From JAAEUB01 sp964550345 (lineage in GTDB: Bacteria; Pseudomonadota; Alphaproteobacteria; Rhodobacterales; Rhodobacteraceae), in assembly GCA_964550345.1 (NCBI GenBank), contig CAZJYZ010000063.1, positions 1 to 15,762 of the forward strand: DNA of 15,762 nucleotides. The letters are read 5' to 3'. Below are positions 1-7,118 of this stretch, one piece after another. Numbering within the stretch: position 1 is the first letter of the stretch; each line of letters starts with the position of its first letter. Below the pieces are notes generated by a model. The model ran no database searches. It was not told the origin of the DNA and worked only from the letters and a program-made list of their open reading frames with translations. Position numbers and translations under genes: made by a program.

Positions 1-1552
1 CGACCCGTTTGGCAAAAGAAATCTGCATATCGGGAAAGGCAAACCGCGGTGCCGGAGCGCTGGCACCATAGGGACCGGCGGTTTCGATCTGTTCGATGAG
101 ATCAACACTGGCGGCGCCGGGCATCAGGACCGCATCCAGCCTTAGCTGGCGCGGCCCACCCGCACCGGCACCCTGACGCGCCAATAACTCACTCAGACGC
201 GCCATTGCCGGTTCCAGCTTGTCGCGTGTCAGGCTGAGCCCTGCCGCCATTTTATGGCCGCCGCCACTGTCGATCAGCCCTTCGGTCTGCAACCTGTGCA
301 CTGCTGCCCCCAGATCGACGCCCGTAACCGACCGGCCTGATCCCTTGGCGATATCCCCGTCCAGCCCGATCACCAGCGCCGGGCGGTTGGTGGCTTCTTT
401 CAGCCGTGCGGCGACAATGCCGACCACGCCGGGATGCCAGCCCTCTCCGGCTGCCCAGACCATCGGCGCATTCAGCCCGCGTGTTTCGGCTTGTTCCATG
501 GCGGCTGCTTGCACGCCGGCCTCGACCGCGCGCCGTTCCGTGTTGAGCTGATCAAGCTTTTCGGCCAGAGCGGCGGCTTCATGCGGGTCCGTGGTCGCCA
601 GCAGGCGTGCCCCCATATCGGCGCGCCCGATGCGCCCCCCTGCATTGATGCGCGGCCCCAGCAGGTAGCCCAGATGATAGGTGCGGGGGGCCTCGTTCAT
701 CTGGGCCACATCGCCAAGTGCCACCACTCCGGGTCGCGCGCGGCGTGCCATCACTTTTAGCCCCTGCACCACCAGTGCCCGGTTAGCACCCACCAAGGGG
801 GCAACATCTGCAACCGTTGCCAATGCCACAAGGTCAAGGGTTGCAATCAGGTCAGGGCCATTGCGGCCAGCTTCGCGCAGCGCACGCCCCATTTCCACCA
901 GCAGCAAAAACACCACACCGGCGGCACAAAGATAGCCCGGCGCGTCGGCCTCGTCCTGCCGGTTGGGGTTGACCAGCGCCAGCGCCGGGGGCAGGGTCTC
1001 GCCCCCCAAATGGTGGTCGATGACGATGACCTCGGCACCTTTGGCATTGGCGGCGGCGATGGGCTCGAAGCTCAGCGTGCCGCAATCCACGCAGAGGATC
1101 AGGTTGTGATCTGCCGCCAGCATCTGCATGGCCGGTACATTGGGGCCGTAACCCTCTTTGGTCCGGTCTGGCACATAAAGCGTTGCCGCGTGGCCGAAAA
1201 ACCGCATCCAGTCGATCAGCAAGGCTGCCGAGGCGCCGCCATCCACGTCGTAGTCTGCGAAGATGGCGATACGCTCGCCTTTATCAAGTGCTGCCAGCAC
1301 GCGGGTGGCGGCACGCTCCATGTCTTTCAATCCGCGCGGGTCGGGAAGCAAAGCACGCAAAGTCGGTGTCAGGAAATCTGCCGCCTCCTGCGCCGCAACG
1401 CCGCGACGCGCCAGCACCGCTGCCACGGCTGCAGGCAGCCCGGTTTCCTGCGCCAGAGCTTCGGCCTGACGGGTTGTTTCGATATCCGGCCCGACCCAGC
1501 GTCGCCCGCTCAGCGAGGTTTCAACATTCAGAAAGGCCGGGCTTTGTTCCAC
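1..1552 (-). CDS. recJ: Single-stranded-DNA-specific exonuclease RecJ (3' end outside window)
   Basis: RecJ degrades single-stranded DNA 5' to 3' in recombination and mismatch repair and acts in the cytoplasm on SSB-coated DNA. The frame is open from 1552 to the left edge, about 517 codons; family members have roughly 580 residues, so about the last 60 are missing. Seen in the translation: DHH-superfamily motif I, ADYDVDGG (DYDVDG at 1238-1255), and the DHH motif of VIDHH (1010-1018), both metal-binding signatures of the phosphoesterase core. The visible C-terminal part (PRFAFPDMQISFAKRV near base 1) fits the RecJ OB-fold region. The start chosen is GTG at 1552-1550; its first base is the last base of the glpX TAG stop, which implies translational coupling. 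It is the last visible gene of a hom-glpX-recJ cluster. No frameshift was seen in the parts translated. Confidence 0.93.
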   Translation of the reverse strand, partial: MEQSPAFLNVETSLSGRRWVGPDIETTRQAEALAQETGLPAAVAAVLARRGVAAQEAADFLTPTLRALLPDPRGLKDMERAATRVLAALDKGERIAIFADYDVDGGASAALLIDWMRFFGHAATLYVPDRTKEGYGPNVPAMQMLAADHNLILCVDCGTLSFEPIAAANAKGAEVIVIDHHLGGETLPPALALVNPNRQDEADAPGYLCAAGVVFLLLVEMGRALREAGRNGPDLIATLDLVALATVADVAPLVGANRALVVQGLKVMARRARPGVVALGDVAQMNEAPRTYHLGYLLGPRINAGGRIGRADMGARLLATTDPHEAAALAEKLDQLNTERRAVEAGVQAAAMEQAETRGLNAPMVWAAGEGWHPGVVGIVAARLKEATNRPALVIGLDGDIAKGSGRSVTGVDLGAAVHRLQTEGLIDSGGGHKMAAGLSLTRDKLEPAMARLSELLARQGAGAGGPRQLRLDAVLMPGAASVDLIEQIETAGPYGASAPAPRFAFPDMQISFAKRV

Positions 1553-2520
1553 TAGTCTTCGACCGGGTTTCGGTAGGTCATGCGCCGCACCGATCCGGTT
1601 TTTGAGCGCATCAGGATGGTTTCGGCGGTCAGGTAGCCCGGTTCGCGTTTGATCCCGGCCACAACCGAGCCATCGGTGACGCCGGTCGCGGCAAAAATCA
1701 CATCCGCCGTGACCATGTCGTCGCGGTCGTATACCCGGTTAAGGTCGGTGATCCCGGCCTTGGCGGCGCGGCCGCGTTCGTCGTCATTGCGAAATAATAG
1801 GCGCCCCCACATCTGCCCGCCCATGCATTTCAGGGCCGAGGCAGCCAGCACGCCTTCGGGTGCGCCGCCTGATCCCATATACATGTCGATGCCGGTAATG
1901 TCGGCCTCGGCACAGTGGATGACTCCTGCCACGTCCCCATCCGTGATCAGGCGGATGGCAGCGCCGGTGGCGCGGACCTCGCTGATTAAAGTCTCATGAC
2001 GGGGCCGCTCGAGAATGCACACGGTGATATCGGAATTGGCGCAGCCCTGCGCCTTGGCCAGTGCCTCGACCCGTTCGGTCGGGGACATGTCCAGGCTGAC
2101 GACGTCTTTGGGATAGCCTGGACCAATGGCCAGCTTGTCCATGTAAACATCCGGGGCGTGCAGCATCGTGCCGCGCGGGGCCATGGCGATCACGGTCAGG
2201 GCGTTGGGCATGTCCTTGGCGGTCAGGGTCGTACCCTCAAGCGGATCAAGGGCGATATCCATTTCCGGGCCTTCACCGTCACCGACCTCTTCGCCGATAT
2301 ACAGCATCGGCGCCTCGTCGCGTTCGCCTTCGCCGATGACAACCACACCACGGATTTCCAGAAGGTTAAGCTGGTCGCGCATGGCGTTCACTGCCGCCTG
2401 ATCTGCCGCTTTTTCATCCCCATGTCCGATCAGTTTGGCCGATGCCAGCGCGGCTGCTTCGGACACCCGGGCAAGGCCGAGGGAAAGCATGCGATCTTCA
2501 AATTGGGTGCGGTTGGCCAT
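1552..2520 (-). CDS. glpX: Fructose-1,6-bisphosphatase, class II (GlpX type)
   Basis: This enzyme hydrolyses fructose 1,6-bisphosphate to fructose 6-phosphate in gluconeogenesis, and in many bacteria also sedoheptulose bisphosphate; it is cytosolic and metal dependent. The 322-residue length is normal for the family. Visible signatures: GEGERDEAP at residues 63-71, DPLEGT at 92-97 (the metal- and phosphate-binding core of the Li-sensitive phosphatase superfamily), DGDVA at 194-198 and MGSGGAPEG at 215-223. The start is ATG at 2520, with a purine-rich AAGAGA stretch about 8 bases upstream. It lies 77 bp after hom and overlaps recJ by one base, so it probably shares their transcript. The location beside hom, rather than in a glycerol (glpFK) operon, suggests a housekeeping gluconeogenic role. 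No odd residues were noticed. Class II rather than class I or III is certain from the motifs. Confidence 0.96.
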   Translation of the reverse strand: MANRTQFEDRMLSLGLARVSEAAALASAKLIGHGDEKAADQAAVNAMRDQLNLLEIRGVVVIGEGERDEAPMLYIGEEVGDGEGPEMDIALDPLEGTTLTAKDMPNALTVIAMAPRGTMLHAPDVYMDKLAIGPGYPKDVVSLDMSPTERVEALAKAQGCANSDITVCILERPRHETLISEVRATGAAIRLITDGDVAGVIHCAEADITGIDMYMGSGGAPEGVLAASALKCMGGQMWGRLLFRNDDERGRAAKAGITDLNRVYDRDDMVTADVIFAATGVTDGSVVAGIKREPGYLTAETILMRSKTGSVRRMTYRNPVED

Positions 2521-2597
2521 GTTCTGTCTCTTTCAATAGTTCGGTGTCGGAAAATAACCCGCTGGATTAATCGCGGGCAAGTTGCTGGGTCTCGCGG

Positions 2598-3896
2598 CTA
2601 AACGGCTTCAATGCGGATCGCCACCGGGGCGCCGTCCACTACACCGGTTTCTTTCAACCCGGTCAGGGCATTATCAAGTGCGGCGCGTGTTGTTTTGTGG
2701 GTTACGATCAGAACAGGTGCGGTTTTGCCTTCATGGCTGTATTGGCGTATTCGGTCGATGGAAACCCCCGCTTCGCCTAGCACCGCTGCGACCTTGGCGA
2801 AGGCACCGGGTTTATCGAACAGGTTCTGGCGCAGATAATAGGGGGCTGGCGTGACAGCTTTGGCGGGCGTCGCGGTTTTCAGACTGCTGGCCGGTTGGCC
2901 AAACGTGGCAATGTTCAACCCACGGGCAATATCCGCCACGTCGCCCATCACGGCGCTGGCAGTGGGGCCTTCGCCGGCGCCGGGGCCGCGCAGCACGACC
3001 TGGCCGATACTGTCGCCCTCGATCACCACCATATTCGTACCACCCTCAAGCTGGCCCAGAGGCGAGGTGGCCGGGACAAGACAGGGGCTCATACGTTGTT
3101 CCAGCCCGCGCCCGGTCATCTGCGCCACACCTAATAGCTTGATGCGAAAGCCCATATCGGCGGCTTGTTCGATATCTTCGATCGCGATGCGCTCGATCCC
3201 CTCAAGCTCCATCCCGGCGAAATTGACCTTGGTGCCAAAGGCGATTGAAGCCAGCAGTGCCAACTTGTGCCCGGCGTCAATGCCGCCCACATCCAGCGTC
3301 GGGTCTGCCTCAAGATAGCCCAGTTGATTGGCCTCTTCAAATACGGTTTCGTAAGGTAAATCAGCATCATACATCCGCGTCAGGATATAATTGCAGGTGC
3401 CGTTCATGACCCCCATGACGCGGGTGATCTCATTGCCCGCCAGCCCCTCGGTCAGGGCCTTGATCACTGGAATGCCCCCGGCAACGGCAGCCTCAAAGCG
3501 CAAAGCCACCCCGGCGGCCTCGGCGCTGACCGCCAGTTCATGACCGTGATGCGCCAGCAAGGCTTTGTTGGCGGTGACCACGTGCTTGCCACCCGCAAGG
3601 GCGGCTTCAACCGCGGCTTTGGCCGGGCCATCCTCACCGCCCATCAACTCCACGAATACGTCAACATCATCGCGTTTTGCCAGTGCTACAGGGTCGTCTT
3701 CCCACGCATAGGTCGAGATATTCACGTCGCGGTTCTTGGTGCGTGAGCGCGCGGAAACGGCGCTGATTGTCACCGGACGGCCACAACGGGCCTCTAGCAA
3801 AGCCGCATGCTTGCGCACGATACGCACGACGCCAACCCCAACGGTTCCAAGCCCGGCAATCCCAAGGCGCAAAGGTGAGGGTGTTTGAATGTTCAT
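2598..3896 (-). CDS. hom: Homoserine dehydrogenase with C-terminal ACT domain
   Basis: This enzyme reduces aspartate 4-semialdehyde to homoserine with NAD(P)H, the branch step toward threonine, methionine and isoleucine. At 432 residues it is a stand-alone enzyme, not an aspartokinase fusion. The Rossmann nucleotide-binding motif GIAGLGTVGVGVV is at residues 12-24. The conserved lysine of VTANKALLA is K111, and a second lysine lies in GGIDAGHKLALL (K211); both match catalytic lysines known in the family. Residues of about 352-432 (YYLRQNLFDKPGAFAKVA onward) form an ACT domain, which usually mediates feedback inhibition by threonine. The start is ATG at 3896; the nearby ribosome site is weak (GCGGGG). 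It heads the hom-glpX-recJ cluster. The 93 bp upstream contain a candidate promoter and a phased direct repeat, listed separately. Confidence 0.96.
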   Translation of the reverse strand: MNIQTPSPLRLGIAGLGTVGVGVVRIVRKHAALLEARCGRPVTISAVSARSRTKNRDVNISTYAWEDDPVALAKRDDVDVFVELMGGEDGPAKAAVEAALAGGKHVVTANKALLAHHGHELAVSAEAAGVALRFEAAVAGGIPVIKALTEGLAGNEITRVMGVMNGTCNYILTRMYDADLPYETVFEEANQLGYLEADPTLDVGGIDAGHKLALLASIAFGTKVNFAGMELEGIERIAIEDIEQAADMGFRIKLLGVAQMTGRGLEQRMSPCLVPATSPLGQLEGGTNMVVIEGDSIGQVVLRGPGAGEGPTASAVMGDVADIARGLNIATFGQPASSLKTATPAKAVTPAPYYLRQNLFDKPGAFAKVAAVLGEAGVSIDRIRQYSHEGKTAPVLIVTHKTTRAALDNALTGLKETGVVDGAPVAIRIEAV

Positions 3897-3924
3897 GGCG
3901 GGCCCCGCTTAAATTGTTTCGCCC

Positions 3925-3953
3925 GTGTTATCCAATGCGCCTTGGCTGTGCAA
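3925..3953 (-). promoter_or_regulatory. Candidate sigma-70 promoter for hom
   Basis: Read on the minus strand, TTGCAC (3953-3948) is followed after 17 bases by TAACAC (3930-3925). The spacing is ideal, but each hexamer only partly matches the consensus. It sits 28 bp upstream of the hom ATG and directly beside a 10-bp direct repeat. This is inference from spacing and position only. Confidence 0.3.
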
Positions 3954-3985
3954 TGCGACTTTGGCGCGAATATACTGCGACTTTG
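3954..3985. repeat. Two phased copies of a 10-bp direct repeat upstream of hom
   Basis: TGCGACTTTG occurs exactly at 3954-3963 and again at 3976-3985. The period is 22 bp, about two helical turns, so both copies face the same side of the DNA. The repeat lies between the hom promoter candidate and the end of the lipoprotein gene. On the hom strand it reads CAAAGTCGCA, just upstream of the -35 candidate, a position suited to an activator or repressor. The protein that would bind is unknown. Confidence 0.5.
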
Positions 3986-3989
3986 ACAG

Positions 3990-4310
3990 CTAATACCAAT
4001 GGCGGTTCAGGGCCGCCTGCATTCGCCTGCGGGTTTCTGCGTCCACCACCGGGCGCGATCTGGCATAGGCGGCACGGACGCGCAGGTTCTGCAGCCGGTA
4101 GGTCAGATTTCCCACTCCAAGCCCCGTGGGCACAGGTGGTACGCTTGCGACTAGGTCATGCAGGGGGACGATTTCAGGGTAATCCGCATTGCGCGCCCGG
4201 TCACTGACTGCAGCGTCCAGCGCAGGAAACTCACTGCAGCCCACAAGGGCGGCAAAAATGGCGCAGATCACTAAACGGTGCAATTCGGGACCCTCAAAGC
4301 TCGTGCCCAA
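3990..4310 (-). CDS. Small predicted lipoprotein of unknown function
   Basis: The product is at most 106 residues. A short hydrophobic stretch (LVICAIFAALVGC) ends in a lipobox-like LVGC, so the mature protein probably begins at this cysteine and is lipid-anchored in the cell envelope. The remainder has no domain I recognise; it has a proline-rich turn (VPPVPTGLG) and an Arg/Ala-rich helical tail. Two TTG starts each have a good ribosome site: TTG at 4310, with GGGAGG at 4323-4318 and a 7-base gap, and TTG at 4283, with GAGGGT at 4295-4290 and a 6-base gap. The first has the better Shine-Dalgarno; the second gives a much more typical lipoprotein N-terminus (MHRLVIC, 16 residues to the cysteine). 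I list the longer form and leave the choice open. It is transcribed divergently from the TetR gene and could share its operator. Confidence 0.7.
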   Translation of the reverse strand: MGTSFEGPELHRLVICAIFAALVGCSEFPALDAAVSDRARNADYPEIVPLHDLVASVPPVPTGLGVGNLTYRLQNLRVRAAYARSRPVVDAETRRRMQAALNRHWY

Positions 4311-4366
4311 CCTTAGACCTCCCGCAATAGCCGCGCAAGTAAGCGTGTGGCCGGGAAAACCCTTTC

Positions 4367-4386
4367 AAATGAACGTTTGTTCAGTT
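4367..4386. promoter_or_regulatory. Candidate TetR-family operator (autoregulatory palindrome)
   Basis: TGAAC-GTTT-GTTCA at 4370-4383 is an inverted repeat with two 5-bp perfect arms. It extends to 20 bp (4367-4386) with a single mismatch in the flanks. It ends 11 bp before the TetR start codon and lies in the divergent region between that gene and the lipoprotein. TGAAC...GTTCA half-sites of this kind are common for TetR/AcrR regulators. Autoregulation is inferred. No second copy was seen in the 56 bp directly before soxB. Confidence 0.5.
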
Positions 4387-4397
4387 AATTTCAAAAT

Positions 4398-5036
4398 ATG
4401 GCACGAAAAACCGGTTCACATTCTGAAATCACCGGCCCGCTGATCCAAAGCGCGGCGCTGAAGCTCTTTGCCCGGCATGGTTTTGCCGCGGTCTCTATGC
4501 GCAAAATTGCCGCCGAGGTCGGGGTGCAGGCGGGGGCCCTGTATCTCTATACCAAGGACAAACAAAGCCTGCTGTTCGATCTGATGCGCGCGCATATGGA
4601 TGAGCTTCTGAGCGCTTGGGAGGCTGAGCCAAAAGGCCAAAACCCGGTTGAACGGCTTGAGGCCTTCACCCGTTTTCACATTCGTTTTCACCTTGAGCGC
4701 CCCGAGGCCGTTTTCATAGCCTATATGGAACTGCGCAATCTTGAACCGGAAAATTTCGCTATCATCGAAGGGCTGCGTCGACGCTACGAAGATGGGCTGG
4801 AGGCAATTCTGCATGATGGCCGCGCGGCAGGTGTGTTTTCCCTGCCGGATACGAAGCTCGCCACCATGGCGGTGATTGCCATGCTGACCGGGGTGAACAC
4901 CTGGTACCGCGAAGGCGGACGGCTGTCGCAGGAACGGGTGGAAAAGATCTACTGGAATATGGTGCGCCGGGCAGTTGGGGCACGTGGCAAGGCCGGTGGC
5001 AGGTCGAAAACTGACCGCGCCGCGTCGCAAACCTGA
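4398..5036 (+). CDS. TetR/AcrR-family transcriptional regulator
   Basis: This is a one-component DNA-binding repressor of 212 residues, usual for TetR proteins. The N-terminal helix-turn-helix domain covers about residues 12-60, with the recognition region SMRKIAAEVGVQAGALYLYTKD. The rest is a helical ligand-binding and dimer domain. The stretch TWYREGGRLSQERV near the C-terminus resembles TetR regulators often linked to acyl-CoA or branched-chain degradation, but the ligand here is unknown. The start is ATG at 4398; there is no Shine-Dalgarno sequence upstream, and a weak AT-rich -10-like TTAATT ends 7 bases before it, so the mRNA may be leaderless. It is followed after 56 bp by soxB on the same strand, which makes it a plausible local regulator of the sarcosine oxidase genes. 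The basic C-terminal tail looks disordered. Confidence 0.92.
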   Translation: MARKTGSHSEITGPLIQSAALKLFARHGFAAVSMRKIAAEVGVQAGALYLYTKDKQSLLFDLMRAHMDELLSAWEAEPKGQNPVERLEAFTRFHIRFHLERPEAVFIAYMELRNLEPENFAIIEGLRRRYEDGLEAILHDGRAAGVFSLPDTKLATMAVIAMLTGVNTWYREGGRLSQERVEKIYWNMVRRAVGARGKAGGRSKTDRAASQT

Positions 5037-5092
5037 TAGGGTTCTGTAACCCAACAGCCAATAGTGAGGGAAGCGACCAATAAGGGGGTCAT

Positions 5093-6346
5093 ATGCGCTA
5101 TTCAGGATGGCAGGTTTTCAAGCAAGGCCTGACCGGTCACAAGGGGTGGAAGCCCGTCTGGCGCAACCCCGAGCCAAAACCGGCCTATGACATCATCATT
5201 ATCGGCGGGGGCGGGCACGGGTTGTCGACCGCCTACTATCTGGCCAAAAACCACGGCATCCGCAACATTGCTGTTCTTGAAAAGGGTTATCTGGGCGGTG
5301 GCAATGTCGGGCGCAATACCACCATCGTGCGCGCCAATTATTACCTGCCGGGCAACTCCGAATTCTATTCCCACTCGCTGAAATTATGGGAGGGGCTGGA
5401 GGGTGAGCTAAACTACAACGTGATGATGAGCCAGCGCGGTATTATCAACCTGTTTCACTCAGACGGGCAGCGGGACGCGGCCGCAAGGCGTGGAAATGCC
5501 ATGGTAAATCAAGGAGATGACGCCGAGTTGCTGGGCGTAGATGGCGTGCGGAAACACCTGCCTTTCCTTGATTTTGAAAACATTCGCTATCCGGTCTATG
5601 GCGGCCTTTTCCACCGGCGCGGTGGCACGGCGCGCCACGATGCGGTGGCCTGGGGCTATGCGCGCGGGGCGGATATGCGCGGGGTTGACCTCATTCAGAA
5701 TTGCGAGGTGACTGGCATAGACGTGGAAGGCGGTCGGGTCACAGGGGTACAGACCAGCCGCGGCGCCATCCGCGCGGGCAAGGTGGCGATGGTCGCCGCC
5801 GGTCGTTCGGGGCAGGTGGCTGCAATGGCCGGACTACGCCTGCCGATTGAAAGCCATGTGTTACAGGCTTTCGTGACCGAAGGGCTCAAGCCTGTGCTTG
5901 ACCATGTGGTAACCTTCGGCATGGGGCATTTTTATATCAGCCAGTCGGACAAGGGCGGGCTGGTTTTTGGCGGGGATCTTGATTTTTACCCGTCCTACGC
6001 GCAACGCGGCAACCTGCCGACGCAGGAACATGTGGTCGAGGCTGCGATGACCCTGATGCCGATGATCGGCAAGGCCAAAATGCTACGCTCTTGGGGCGGG
6101 ATAATGGATATGTCCCCAGATGGCAGCCCGATCATTGACACCACGCCGATCGAGGGGCTGATCGTTAATACCGGCTGGTGTTACGGCGGCTTCAAGGCAG
6201 TGCCGGCCTCGGGCTATGCAACTGCGCATCTTCTGGCCACCGGCAGGCCGCATGAAACCGCCGAGCGCTTGCGCCTTGATCGTTTCAACACAGCCCGTGG
6301 ATTGATGGATGAGGAGGGAACCGGTGCCCAACATAACACGCATTAA
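5093..6346 (+). CDS. soxB: Sarcosine oxidase, beta subunit (heterotetrameric)
   Basis: The beta subunit carries FAD and, at the interface with alpha, FMN, and oxidises sarcosine at the FAD site. Its 417 residues match the family. The FAD-binding Rossmann motif DIIIIGGGGHGLSTAYYLA spans about residues 33-51, followed by EKGYLGGGNVGRNTT. The histidine of RGGTARHDAVAWG (H182) aligns with the His that covalently binds FMN in characterised Corynebacterium and Stenotrophomonas enzymes. The C-terminal FAD contact region GWCYGGFKAVPASG is present. The start is ATG at 5093, with AAGGGGG at 5082-5088. It lies 56 bp after the TetR gene, and its last 23 bases overlap the next gene, so translation is probably coupled. 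The protein is expected in the cytoplasm. Sarcosine oxidation here suggests use of choline, glycine betaine or methylated glycines, common marine substrates. Confidence 0.96.
   Translation: MRYSGWQVFKQGLTGHKGWKPVWRNPEPKPAYDIIIIGGGGHGLSTAYYLAKNHGIRNIAVLEKGYLGGGNVGRNTTIVRANYYLPGNSEFYSHSLKLWEGLEGELNYNVMMSQRGIINLFHSDGQRDAAARRGNAMVNQGDDAELLGVDGVRKHLPFLDFENIRYPVYGGLFHRRGGTARHDAVAWGYARGADMRGVDLIQNCEVTGIDVEGGRVTGVQTSRGAIRAGKVAMVAAGRSGQVAAMAGLRLPIESHVLQAFVTEGLKPVLDHVVTFGMGHFYISQSDKGGLVFGGDLDFYPSYAQRGNLPTQEHVVEAAMTLMPMIGKAKMLRSWGGIMDMSPDGSPIIDTTPIEGLIVNTGWCYGGFKAVPASGYATAHLLATGRPHETAERLRLDRFNTARGLMDEEGTGAQHNTH
6312..6318 (+). promoter_or_regulatory. Strong ribosome-binding site inside the soxB 3' end
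   Basis: AGGAGGG lies 5 bases before GTG at 6324 and within the soxB coding region. It decides the start of the downstream secreted-protein gene: the in-frame ATG at 6309 overlaps or precedes this site and has no ribosome site of its own. Confidence 0.6.
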
Positions 6347-6839
6347 ACAATTTCTGGCTCTGGCCATTTTACTGCTTCCTGCCTCTGGCTGGGCTGGGGG
6401 CTATGACTGGCCACAGGGGTGTTATGCCCGCGAATATTCTGACACGCATCTGGTCAGCCAGCCAAACCAGGTAGTGGCGGCCATTTGGCTGAATTTTTAC
6501 CATCAACAGGGCAATGATTTTGCCGCTTTGTCCGTGGTCACATCCGAGCAGGGCCATGCTGCCAAAAGCGGGCTGGGTAACCAGTTTTTCGACCAGTTCC
6601 TGATATGCTCGGACCCCGGCAGAAGTGGTTCGGACAGGGCCGTCTGTGCGGTGGAATGCGATGGAGGATCCTTCTGGATAAAGGCGTTTGACGGCAAGGT
6701 GCTGGATATCCGAACCCAGTACCTGATGGCCGGGGATACCGAGGGGTGTGGCGGTGCCATCAATTTGGCGGAAAAGCCCGGCCAGCCAGTGACCTACCGT
6801 CTTTACCGGGTGGACGATGCCCAATGCGAGACAAACTGA
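6324..6839 (+). CDS. Predicted exported protein, six cysteines, unknown function
   Basis: I do not recognise a family. The 171-residue product starts with a classic signal peptide: a basic MPNITRIKQ region, a hydrophobic FLALAILLLPASG core, and cleavage likely after WAG or a nearby Ala. The mature part has six cysteines (in GCYAR, LICSD, AVCAVEC, EGCGG and AQCET), an even number compatible with three disulfides in the periplasm. The end, VTYRLYRVDDAQC, looks like a beta strand plus a closing cysteine. The GTG start at 6324 is chosen because of the AGGAGGG site just upstream; an ATG at 6309 would add five charged residues and weaken the signal peptide. The gene overlaps soxB by 23 bp and ends 15 bp before soxD, so it is embedded in the sarcosine oxidase operon although its product should leave the cytoplasm where the enzyme works. 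Confidence 0.78.
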   Translation: MPNITRIKQFLALAILLLPASGWAGGYDWPQGCYAREYSDTHLVSQPNQVVAAIWLNFYHQQGNDFAALSVVTSEQGHAAKSGLGNQFFDQFLICSDPGRSGSDRAVCAVECDGGSFWIKAFDGKVLDIRTQYLMAGDTEGCGGAINLAEKPGQPVTYRLYRVDDAQCETN

Positions 6840-6854
6840 AGTAAGGAAAGCGAA

Positions 6855-7118
6855 ATGCGCTTCAAATGTCCCCTGTGCGGTGAACGCGAACTGCGCGAGT
6901 TCACCTACAAGGAAAATGCCCTGGCGCTGGATCGCCCTGCAACGACCGATTGGGGCGATGACTGGCACGCCTATATTCACCTGCGTGAAAACCCCGCCGG
7001 ACGCAGCCGCGAGCTGTGGCAGCATTCAGCGGGCTGCGCCGCATGGTTGATTGTTGAGCGTGATACCCAAAGCCACGAAGTTTATTCCGTTGCGTTGGCG
7101 CAAGGGGGTGAGTCATGA
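6855..7118 (+). CDS. soxD: Sarcosine oxidase, delta subunit
   Basis: This is the small zinc-binding subunit of heterotetrameric sarcosine oxidase, packed against alpha. It has 87 residues, slightly below the usual 90-100. The zinc ligands are visible as C5 and C8 in KCPLCG and H57 and C61 in WQHSAGCAAW, the same Cys-Cys-His-Cys pattern as the structurally known enzyme. The start is ATG at 6855, with AAGGAAAG at 6843-6850. Its stop overlaps the soxA start in an ATGA arrangement (7115-7118), so production of delta and alpha is coupled. Confidence 0.96.
   Translation: MRFKCPLCGERELREFTYKENALALDRPATTDWGDDWHAYIHLRENPAGRSRELWQHSAGCAAWLIVERDTQSHEVYSVALAQGGES

Noticed and set aside
1010..1555. Plus-strand open frame of 181 codons
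   Set aside because: It lies antisense to recJ, whose frame contains the DHH-family motifs; the plus-strand product shows no recognisable domain and reflects high G+C.
1996..2601. Plus-strand open frame of 201 codons opposite glpX
   Set aside because: It is a shadow of a gene with all class II phosphatase motifs; no ribosome site and no family features.
5039..5052. GGGTT-CTGT-AACCC inverted repeat between tetR and soxB as an operator or terminator
   Set aside because: The arms are only 5 bp, no T-run follows, and it does not resemble the TGAAC palindrome; likely chance.
4416..5054. Minus-strand frame of 212 codons, same length as the TetR gene
   Set aside because: It is antisense to a frame with a clear TetR helix-turn-helix; the product has no recognisable fold.
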